Part shown: piece after piece, positions 19,071-25,749 of the stretch
How the letters are laid out: every line of letters begins with the position of its first letter
Position numbering within the stretch: the stretch's first letter is position 1
Assembly: GCA_019240475.1 (NCBI GenBank)
Contig: JAFAYI010000023.1
Location: 1 to 64,000, forward strand
Source of the DNA: Acidobacteriaceae bacterium
GTDB taxonomy: Bacteria > Acidobacteriota > Terriglobia > Bryobacterales > Bryobacteraceae
Direction of reading: 5' to 3'
Length of the DNA: 64,000 nt
Translations under genes and position numbers: made by a program
The notes under the pieces: model-generated
What the model was told of the DNA's origin: nothing
The model's input: only the letters and a program-made list of their open reading frames with translations
Databases searched by the model: none

Positions 19071-19910
19071 TTGCTTCAGGTATTTGCGGAAGACTACATT
19101 TTGGTCGGAAGAATCTTCCAGTTTTGGGAGGGGCTTTCGGAAAACCAGTCGGACGATCTTCTCACGCCCATCGACACCGATGGATATCAGAAGAGCCTGG
19201 AGGATCTTGCGCAACGCTGCAAGGGCCTTGAATTGCCTACGTCTTTAATACTTGTGGGGGCCAGTGCGTTATTGCTGAAAGCCGGTGGGTTTTCATATAG
19301 ACAGGCATGTACAAAGATGGCCCAGATTAGGGAATGCCTGGAGGCCGAAATTTCCACGCGGGTATTCCTTTTTGTTCCACCGAACCGAGCGCCTTATTTG
19401 GTGTTCTATGATACAGGGCCAACCGGCAAAAAAGATCAACCGGTGCTCGGCGATGAGTTGCGACACTTCTCGCCGGTGCTTGCCAAGTTTCCTTCGTGTG
19501 GCTTTGATCTGGAAGAAGCTGGATGCTGTTTCGCGGCGGGTCGATTTACGGCCTGCGTTCACCACCTCTCTAGGTTGGTTGAATTCGGACTCGTTAGCCT
19601 AGCGGATTTTGCCGGTGTTGAGAAAAGGCACCAGCGTAATTGGAATACTGCTTTAAATCACGCTCACAATAACCTCCGCGATAAAAAGGCCGGATTTAGT
19701 TCCACTGTTTCTCAGTCACGAGATGAGACTTACTTCTCGGAAGCTATTGGACTTCTTCGTAACTTCAATACGGCTTGGAGAAATCCTTCGTCTCACGCCC
19801 CCGAGATCTTTTTGGAGCAAAAAGCGCGGACGCTATTTTCCATTACACTGGCAACGATGGATCATCTAAGTCGCCAATTGAAAGAAGTGCCGATGCCTAT
19901 TGAGGATTAG
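19071..19910 (+). CDS. IS1595 cargo gene 1: uncharacterised ~279-residue protein
   Basis: I do not recognise a named domain. The frame has no ATG near its beginning; the first plausible start inside the element is TTG 19071 (about 279 residues), after CTAGAG. The protein is mostly helical and soluble, with LEDLAQRCKGLELPTSLILV near the N-terminus, a CCFAAGRFTACVHHLSRLVE helix in the middle and a charged C-terminal half (RNWNTALNHAHNNLRDKKAG). There is no signal peptide or membrane helix. It is followed after 7 bp by the zinc-ribbon gene. The same frame is open upstream into the cytochrome fragment; I treat that as chance read-through at the insertion site. Confidence 0.72.
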   Translation: MLQVFAEDYILVGRIFQFWEGLSENQSDDLLTPIDTDGYQKSLEDLAQRCKGLELPTSLILVGASALLLKAGGFSYRQACTKMAQIRECLEAEISTRVFLFVPPNRAPYLVFYDTGPTGKKDQPVLGDELRHFSPVLAKFPSCGFDLEEAGCCFAAGRFTACVHHLSRLVEFGLVSLADFAGVEKRHQRNWNTALNHAHNNLRDKKAGFSSTVSQSRDETYFSEAIGLLRNFNTAWRNPSSHAPEIFLEQKARTLFSITLATMDHLSRQLKEVPMPIED

Positions 19911-19917
19911 AAGCTCT

Positions 19918-20229
19918 ATGACAATTCAAAAGCGCACCCTCATTTCTCCGCAAGACATTATTGGCATCGAATACGAGTGCAAGCACTGCCACGCGCGGTA
20001 CGTCGTAACAATGAAGCAGATAGGAGAAACGGTATTCCATTGTCCTAACTGCAAATGTATCTGGGTGAGGTCGGACACCCCGACGACCTCAAATTATTCG
20101 GAAGAAAAGGTAATGAGGATATTTGGCGAGTTCCTACGGGAACTTCAGGACAGGCCGATGGGCGCGATCATTCGCCTTGAGCTAGCCGAGCCCCCGGTTT
20201 ATGAAGATGTTGCTAAAATCAAGCCGTGA
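19918..20229 (+). CDS. IS1595 cargo gene 2: small zinc-ribbon protein
   Basis: A 103-residue protein starting at ATG 19918, 7 bp after the stop of the first cargo gene. It carries two CxxC pairs (CKHC near residue 22 and CPNC near residue 43) spaced like a zinc ribbon; the region around them resembles zinc-ribbon segments found in nucleic-acid-binding proteins. The C-terminal half is charged and lacks a known domain. Its TGA overlaps the GTG of the third gene (GTGA), indicating translational coupling. It could help the transposase, or be independent cargo; the sequence does not decide. Confidence 0.75.
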   Translation: MTIQKRTLISPQDIIGIEYECKHCHARYVVTMKQIGETVFHCPNCKCIWVRSDTPTTSNYSEEKVMRIFGEFLRELQDRPMGAIIRLELAEPPVYEDVAKIKP

Positions 20230-20417
20230 AGGGCGACCCCGAAACGTCAGCCGAGTACGATGCCTTCAAGGATCTACTCGGCAAGGTGCTTGCAGTTCCG
20301 CACTCAGAGATCGCGAAGCGCGAAGCCGAGTATCAGAAGGAGTCCGCGCTCAATCCGAGTCGGCGCGGCCCGAAGCCAAAGCGGAAACGCGGCGCTTCCC
20401 GCGCCCCTGGCGCTTAG
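20226..20417 (+). CDS. IS1595 cargo gene 3: 63-residue basic protein
   Basis: Begins with GTG overlapping the preceding stop by 4 bases (GTGA). The protein has a helical first half (AEYDAFKDLLGKVLAVPHSE) and ends in a strongly basic tail (RRGPKPKRKRGASR) suited to nucleic-acid binding. It ends 8 bp before the transposase stop codon on the other strand. No function is known to me. The coupling and position argue that it is a real gene despite its size. Confidence 0.65.
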   Translation: MKGDPETSAEYDAFKDLLGKVLAVPHSEIAKREAEYQKESALNPSRRGPKPKRKRGASRAPGA

Positions 20418-20425
20418 CTTCTTTT

Positions 20426-21400
20426 TCAGAACGCTTCCTCGGCACTCGTTTCAGCCTCCTTCCCGGTCAGTTCCTTGTAAGTCAATCGCCGACCGACAAT
20501 CTGCGAAAGCGCGGCTTTGAAACGCTCGTAATCCGAAATAACGTTCCCGTTTTCGTCCTTGCGGTGGTTGTAACGGAACGCTTGCTCATCCACATAGCGA
20601 AACAAGTGGAACGGCTCCACGCTCACGTAGGTACCTCCCAGGCCGCGCTTAAGCAAGCTCCAGAAATTCTCCAGGCTGTTCAAGTGGATCTGCCCGTTGA
20701 CGTACATCTCGGTGTGGTTAATCACATCGTGCGCGTAGTCGGCCTGAAGGCAGAAATAGGTCTGCAACTCATCGGTGTAGATGTGTGCGCCCTTCTCGAC
20801 GTTCTCTTCCACGTTGGGAATCAGAGACTCAAATCTGGTGTCATTGATGACATTGACGCGGATGTTCCCGCCGCGCTTAAGGATGCCCTGTACTCCGACT
20901 TTACCGACCGCGCCGCCGCGTTTACCCTCCAGCTTCTTTCGCTTCGCGTCGGCGTGCATGTTCCGCGCTTTGCCTCCGATGAAGGTCTCGTCGATTTCTA
21001 CTTCGCCGTTAAGCTTGCCGCCTCGCTTGCCATCCTGCATGGCGAGCCGGATGCGGTGGAGCATGAACCACGCGGTTTTCTGAGTAACGCCCAAGGCGCG
21101 GGAGAGCTCCCACGAGCTAACGCCGTTGCGGTTATTGGCAATCATCCAAATCGCGGGAAGCCACTTATCGAGTCCGATGGGCGAATCTTCCATCACGGTA
21201 CCGGCTTTGATCGAGAACTGCTTCCGGCAGGTAGAGCATTTCCAGATGCGACGAGTCTTCAGGAACATTGGGGATGCGGCCCCACAGTGCGGACACACGA
21301 TGGAATCCTTCCAGCGGCTATCCGCGACTTCCGCCAAAGCCTTATCCGCATCGCCATATTCGCGGGTTGCTTCAACCAAAGTCTTAGGTTTCCGTTCCAT
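20426..21400 (-). CDS. IS1595-family DDE transposase (ISXO2-like)
   Basis: A 324-residue transposase. An N-terminal zinc ribbon uses Cys36/Cys39 and Cys55/Cys58. A helix-turn-helix-like segment follows (SSWELSRALGVTQKTAWFML), then the ISXO2 catalytic domain with Asp137 in VEIDETFIGG, Asp210 in YTDELQTY and the His239-x-Asn241-x-x-Glu244 block before WSLLKR. It cuts the element's inverted repeats and joins them to new target DNA. The reading frame is full length with all catalytic positions present. It converges with the cargo genes (8 bp between stops). Its ATG lies close to the right inverted repeat. Confidence 0.95.
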   Translation of the reverse strand: MERKPKTLVEATREYGDADKALAEVADSRWKDSIVCPHCGAASPMFLKTRRIWKCSTCRKQFSIKAGTVMEDSPIGLDKWLPAIWMIANNRNGVSSWELSRALGVTQKTAWFMLHRIRLAMQDGKRGGKLNGEVEIDETFIGGKARNMHADAKRKKLEGKRGGAVGKVGVQGILKRGGNIRVNVINDTRFESLIPNVEENVEKGAHIYTDELQTYFCLQADYAHDVINHTEMYVNGQIHLNSLENFWSLLKRGLGGTYVSVEPFHLFRYVDEQAFRYNHRKDENGNVISDYERFKAALSQIVGRRLTYKELTGKEAETSAEEAF

Positions 21401-21406
21401 GGTTCA

Positions 21407-21436
21407 AGTATGCAACGGAGGGATAGGGTGTGTCAA
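21407..21436 (-). promoter_or_regulatory. Putative transposase promoter, -35 inside the right inverted repeat
   Basis: On the minus strand TTGACA (21436-21431) is followed after 18 bp by CATACT (21412-21407; 4 of 6 matches to TATAAT). The expected start of transcription would fall at or next to the A of the transposase ATG (21400), so the mRNA might be leaderless. Confidence 0.38.
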
Positions 21437-21449
21437 GTATATTTTTACC
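21426..21449 (-). repeat. Right terminal inverted repeat of the IS1595-type element
   Basis: Exact reverse complement of 19002-19025 over all 24 bases; followed immediately by the second copy of ACCCGGTT. Confidence 0.95.
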
Positions 21450-21457
21450 ACCCGGTT
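21450..21457. repeat. Right copy of the 8-bp target-site duplication
   Basis: ACCCGGTT, identical to 18994-19001. Removing 19002-21457 leaves one copy and restores the cytochrome frame (…AAC CCG GTT CGC GGA…). Confidence 0.93.
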
Positions 21458-22471
21458 CGCGGAACTGTAGTCAATCCGGCGCGTCTTTCGGAGGCGCAGC
21501 GGGACAGCATCTGCGAACAGTGCCACTTAGCCGGAGAGGTACGCATTCCAAATCCAGGCAAGGCGATAACCGACTTCCGCCCGGGCCAGACTCTCGAGCA
21601 GAGCTACACCGTATACGTTGCGGCGCATGGACCGGAGGATACGGTGAAGGTAATCAGCCAAGCGGAACAGCTTGCTCTCAGTACATGCAAACGACGCAGC
21701 GGCGCGAGGCTTTGGTGCGGCACGTGTCATGATGCGCACGAGGAGCCAGCCCGGCCCGCGGCGTATTTTCGCGAGCGCTGCCTCGGGTGCCATCTGACCA
21801 CGCTTTCCAGCCAGCATGCCGATCTGGCGGATTGCATCGGATGCCACATGCCGCAACGTCCTGCGAAGGACGGAGGGCACACCGCGTTTACCGATCATCG
21901 GATCAGCCGGCGTCCGGAGCAACCGCAGGCATACGGCAACGCCGGAGAGTTGATCGCGTGGCGCGAGCCCATACCGGAGTTGCGCGACCGGAACAGGGCG
22001 CTGGCGCTCGTGACTGCCGGTATGCAAAATCGCGACTCGGCGCAGGTGATCCGCGGTTATCGTATGCTCAACCGGCTGGCGAAGAGCGAGCGCGATCCGG
22101 AAGTTTCGACCGCGCTCGGAAGCATACTGCTGACCGGAAAGGAACCGGCTGAGGCCAGCAAACAATTCACCGAAGCGCTCTCGGCGCGTCCGAGCTATGC
22201 GCCGTACGAGGTAAACCTGGCGACCGCTCTAGCTGAGAGCGATCGTCGCGAGAAAGCGATTCGGCATTTGGAACACGCCCTTGAACTGGACCCGCTTTTG
22301 GAAAAGGCAGTCTGGCAGTTGGCTCAAATCTATCGCGCCGAAGGCAACGAAACGAAAGCGGCAGCGCTTGTCGCGCGATATCGCAAGGCCATGGGATTCA
22401 CCAGCGCAGAGACAGTCTGCAAACGGCATGAAAGCCGCCCTCAGACAGATATGATCGGACTTGGGCGCTGA
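21458..22471 (+). pseudogene. 3' fragment of the seven-heme cytochrome c gene, with C-terminal TPR region
   Basis: This fragment continues the cytochrome frame from the second target-site copy. It carries four CxxCH motifs (CEQCH, CGTCH, CLGCH, CIGCH), the GGHTAFTDHRISRRP segment common in multiheme cytochromes of this kind, and then about 170 residues of TPR-like helices (PSYAPYEVNLATALAESD, EKAIRHLEHALELDPLLEKA). It has no signal peptide or natural start of its own here, since the only upstream open frame runs antisense through the transposase. Its stop overlaps the start of the histidine kinase gene by 11 bp, so the intact cytochrome and the kinase were once coupled. Confidence 0.88.
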
Positions 22472-23816
22472 CAAACAAACCAGGCGTTTGCTGCTGATCG
22501 GTTTTGGCGGACTTATTCTTCTGCTAGCCGTTTCGGGGCTGACGGCGCTCTCGGTTTTGCGAGACATAGAGAGGCAGAACGATCGCATACGGGACGACTA
22601 TTTCAATCGCGACCGCATCCTGGAACAATTACGGTCGGACATTTATCTGTCGGGCACCTATGTGCGCGACCTTCTTCTCGAACAGGACGCCGATCTGGCC
22701 GAGACGCATCGCCGCGAATTGCAGGAGGCGCGGGCGCGCATAGATCGGAACGTGGCGGCATACGACCGAATCCTTCGCACCGAGGAACGACTGCCATTCC
22801 AGAGATTCAGAGAAGAATTGAACGGCTACTTCCAATCGCTCGAGCCGGCGCTCGAGTGGAATGCGGCTGAGCGGCATCAGCTCGGCTACGCATTTATGAA
22901 GAATTCTCTCCTGCCTCGGCGCATGGTCGTCGTTCATTTGGCTGACCAGATCGGTAGCGTAAACCAGCGCCAGATGCAGACCCGGAATAGCGAGGTCGCC
23001 CATCTGTTTTCGCGTTTTCGTCAGTCTCTGATACTGGTCCTCGGAATCGGATTGATTTGCGGAACTCTGTTGGCGTTCATCAGCATACGCCGCATATTGC
23101 GCCTGGAGCAGATATCCGCAAGGAGATTCAAAGAGACGGAGAACGCGCGCGGCGCGCTCCGAGATTTGTCTGTGCGACTTATCGAAGTTCAGGAGGCGGA
23201 GCGGCGCGCGTTGTCCCGCGAGCTGCACGACGAGGTGGGGCAATCGGTTTCAGCGCTGGTATTAGGGATTGGAAATGTCGCGGCGGTCATCTCCTCGGAA
23301 GCTAATGGAAGCGCGCGGACACAGCTCGCCGAACTCAGGCAACTGGCTGAAAAGACCGTAGCAATTGTCAGGGATATGTCGCTGCTCCTGCGCCCGTCAA
23401 TGCTAGACGATCTGGGCCTGATCCCCGCTCTCCAGTGGCAAGCAAGGGAGATTTCCCGGAACAGCGACATTTACGTCGAGGTACTTGCCGATTCGATTCC
23501 GAATGACCTTCCGGACGATCACAAAACCTGCATTTACCGCATCGTCCAGGAGACATTACGCAATACAGTTCGGCACGCGAATGCAAAGACCGCGCACATA
23601 GCGCTGAAACTCACCGCCGAGGGTCTTCATCTCCGGATCCAAGACGACGGGCAAGGCTTCCGGCCAGAACGGGACAAGGGTTTAGGGCTGCTCGGCATAG
23701 AAGAGAGAGTCGCGCACCTGAAGGGAGATGTGCGTATCGAATCTCGCTTGGGCCAGGGTACTTCCATATGCGTGGAACTGCCGCTCATGCAGAAAAGCGC
23801 TGCGCTTAATCGATGA
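22461..23816 (+). CDS. NarL-family sensor histidine kinase
   Basis: A 451-residue kinase with TTG start at 22461; the same N-terminal length in the paralogue at 2456-3811 supports it. A first membrane helix near residues 9-31 (LLLIGFGGLILLLAVSGL) and a second near 188-208 flank a helical sensor region. HisKA_3 has His256 in RELHDEVGQ, and the HATPase domain has RNTVRH, DDGQGF and GLGLLGIEERV. It overlaps the response regulator by 4 bp (ATGA), so the two form one two-component system. Downstream lies an ABC efflux operon, a likely target of the regulator. The IS1595 insertion just upstream may reduce its transcription. Confidence 0.94.
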   Translation: MGADKQTRRLLLIGFGGLILLLAVSGLTALSVLRDIERQNDRIRDDYFNRDRILEQLRSDIYLSGTYVRDLLLEQDADLAETHRRELQEARARIDRNVAAYDRILRTEERLPFQRFREELNGYFQSLEPALEWNAAERHQLGYAFMKNSLLPRRMVVVHLADQIGSVNQRQMQTRNSEVAHLFSRFRQSLILVLGIGLICGTLLAFISIRRILRLEQISARRFKETENARGALRDLSVRLIEVQEAERRALSRELHDEVGQSVSALVLGIGNVAAVISSEANGSARTQLAELRQLAEKTVAIVRDMSLLLRPSMLDDLGLIPALQWQAREISRNSDIYVEVLADSIPNDLPDDHKTCIYRIVQETLRNTVRHANAKTAHIALKLTAEGLHLRIQDDGQGFRPERDKGLGLLGIEERVAHLKGDVRIESRLGQGTSICVELPLMQKSAALNR

Positions 23817-24463
23817 ATCCGATTCGCATCGTTTTAGCCGACGATCATACGATCATGAGGCACGGTCTTCGACTGGTCCTCGAGAGACAGCCGGAATTTT
23901 CGGTCGTAGGCGAGGCAAGCGATGGGCGAGAGGCGATCGATGTAGTGATTCGCGAGAATCCGGACATCGTTGTTATGGATATCGCGATGCCGCTGCTGAA
24001 CGGCATTGAAGCAGCCAAGCGTATCCATGAGGAGCGGCTGCACTGCGCGGTCGTCATCTTGAGCATGCACTCGGATGAAGGCTACATCCTGAAAGCGCTG
24101 AAGGCCGGGGCTCGCGGCTACTTACTGAAAGATTCGGCGGAATCCGATCTGATCCAGGCCATACGAGCCGTGAGTTCCGGGAAAGCGTTCTTCAGCCCGG
24201 CGGTCAGCAAAGTCCTGGCGGATGATTATGTGCGGCAACTCCAGCGTCGGAGTGTAGAAGATCCTTACGATCTGCTTACCGCGCGGGAGCGCGAGCTGCT
24301 GCAATTAGTAGGGGAGTTGAAATCGACTAAGGACATCGCGAATATACTCACGATAAGCCCGCATACGGTGGATACGCACCGGCAACGACTGATGCAGAAA
24401 CTGAACGTGCACAGCATCCCGGAGTTGATTCTGTATGCCATGCGGAAAGGCCTGATTTCGTAA
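23813..24463 (+). CDS. NarL/FixJ-family response regulator
   Basis: A 216-residue regulator. The receiver domain has the acidic pair Asp10-Asp11, phospho-acceptor Asp56 in VVMDIAMP and a KAGARGYLLKDS segment carrying the conserved lysine. A LuxR-type helix-turn-helix follows at residues ~150-210 (LTARERELLQLV, then NILTISPHTVDTHRQRLMQK). It is coupled to the kinase by an ATGA overlap and lies 26 bp before the HlyD-like gene. It is expected to bind DNA as a dimer after phosphorylation and could control the efflux operon. Confidence 0.95.
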   Translation: MNPIRIVLADDHTIMRHGLRLVLERQPEFSVVGEASDGREAIDVVIRENPDIVVMDIAMPLLNGIEAAKRIHEERLHCAVVILSMHSDEGYILKALKAGARGYLLKDSAESDLIQAIRAVSSGKAFFSPAVSKVLADDYVRQLQRRSVEDPYDLLTARERELLQLVGELKSTKDIANILTISPHTVDTHRQRLMQKLNVHSIPELILYAMRKGLIS

Positions 24464-24489
24464 TCGGCCGGAGAGTTACTTTCAAGAGT

Positions 24490-25749
24490 ATGGTGACGGC
24501 GGATCGAGGCGAAGCGGCGAATGAGCCGGATAAGGGCGGCAGTGCGGAACAACCTGCGCCAAGGGAATCCCGCCGCCGGATCTTTATCTTGCTTGCCGCG
24601 CTGATAATAGCGGTAGCCGGTTACCTGATATGGCGGCAATTCTTCGCCCCGCCTCCCCTGCCGCCCGACGTGATCGCGCTGAGCGGGCGTATCGAAGGCG
24701 ATGACTCCGCAATCTCGCCTAAGACAAGCGGACGCATTCTGGAGATTCTATTCCGAGAAGGCGACAGCGTCAGAGCCGGCGAAGTGATCGCAACCTTAAG
24801 CGACGAACAGATTCGGGCGCGTGAAGAGCAGGCGCGCGCCGCTGTCTTTGCGGCGGAAGCAAGTAGCAGGTCAGCGCGGGAGCAGGTTGCCGTCCTCCAA
24901 CAGCAACTGGAACAAAACCGCATTCAGACCGAGCAGTCCAAATCGGATGCGCAAGGCCGCGTGCGTCAGGCGGAGGCAGAATTGGCTGCCGCGGAGTCCG
25001 ACCTGGCGCAGCAGGAGGCCGCCTACCAACTTGCATCCTTCGACCGGGATGCGTATACGCGCCTTGCGCAGACGGGAGCGGCATCGGAACGCCAGGCAAA
25101 GCAGGCGACCTCGACGGCAGGTCAACAAGCGGCCGCGGTTTCGGCGGCCCAGAAGCGCGTAGATGCGGCGCGCGGCGCTTTGACAACCGCGCGAGCAAAC
25201 CTGGACACGCCGGCCATTCGCGAGGCGCAAGTAGCGATGGTCCGCAGGCAGATTGCGCAGCAGCAGTCAGAGGTGGCAAGCGCCGAAGCGAGCACCGCCG
25301 AAGCGCGGGCGCAACTGTTGGAAGCGCAGGCCAACCGGCAGGATTTAATTATTCGCGCGCCGTTTAACGGCGTGGTGGCTACCAGGGCGGCAGAACCGGG
25401 CGAGGTGGTCACGGCGGGTACGACGCTGGTGACACTACTCGACCTGAGCAAGGTATATCTGCGCGGCTTTGTTCCCGAAGGACAGATCGGCCGGGTGAAG
25501 CTGGGGCAGCCGGCGCATGTGTATCTCGACTCAAACCCAAATCGCGCTATCGATGCTCTCGTTTCGCGAATCGATCCGGAAGCCACCTTCACACCCGAGA
25601 ACACATACTTTCGCGACGACCGGGTAAAGGAGGTGGTGGGAGTGAAGCTGCAAGTGAAGAACGCGATCGGATTTGCAAAACCCGGCATGCCCGCCGATGG
25701 AGAGATTCTGACCGAAGGTGGAAAATGGCCGGAACATCGCCGCAAGTGA
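24490..25749 (+). CDS. HlyD-family periplasmic adaptor of an ABC efflux system
   Basis: A 419-residue membrane fusion protein. One N-terminal membrane helix (FILLAALIIAVAGYLIW, residues ~31-48) follows a charged cytoplasmic leader. Then come a split lipoyl domain (ISPKTSGRILEILFREGDSV and DLIIRAPFNGVVATRAAEPG) around a long alanine/glutamine-rich coiled coil (~residues 105-275), and a beta-barrel domain. Its last 25 bases overlap the ATPase gene. The order adaptor - double ATPase - two permeases resembles E. coli ybhG-ybhF-ybhS-ybhR, with a TolC-like gene added at the end. Confidence 0.94.
   Translation: MVTADRGEAANEPDKGGSAEQPAPRESRRRIFILLAALIIAVAGYLIWRQFFAPPPLPPDVIALSGRIEGDDSAISPKTSGRILEILFREGDSVRAGEVIATLSDEQIRAREEQARAAVFAAEASSRSAREQVAVLQQQLEQNRIQTEQSKSDAQGRVRQAEAELAAAESDLAQQEAAYQLASFDRDAYTRLAQTGAASERQAKQATSTAGQQAAAVSAAQKRVDAARGALTTARANLDTPAIREAQVAMVRRQIAQQQSEVASAEASTAEARAQLLEAQANRQDLIIRAPFNGVVATRAAEPGEVVTAGTTLVTLLDLSKVYLRGFVPEGQIGRVKLGQPAHVYLDSNPNRAIDALVSRIDPEATFTPENTYFRDDRVKEVVGVKLQVKNAIGFAKPGMPADGEILTEGGKWPEHRRK

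Larger units (their letters stand above)
19002..21449. mobile_element. Complete IS1595-family element with three cargo genes, 2448 bp
   Basis: Bounded by perfect 24-bp terminal inverted repeats (19002-19025 and 21426-21449) and flanked by the 8-bp direct repeat ACCCGGTT. Inside are an ISXO2/IS1595-type transposase on the minus strand (20426-21400) and three tightly packed plus-strand genes (about 19071-20417) that meet it tail to tail. The element is larger than a transposase-only IS because of this cargo. Both ends, the duplication and the transposase look intact, so the insertion is probably recent and the element may still be mobile. It splits the seven-heme cytochrome gene. Confidence 0.95.

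Noticed and set aside
18336..19910. A single 524-residue cytochrome-like gene
   Set aside because: The inverted repeat and target duplication place a transposon boundary at 19001/19002, so this ORF joins two unrelated genes.
20201..22471. 756-codon open frame on the plus strand joining the antisense of the transposase to the cytochrome 3' half
   Set aside because: Its first ~420 codons are antisense to a clear IS1595 transposase with all catalytic residues; only 21458-22471 is real cytochrome sequence.
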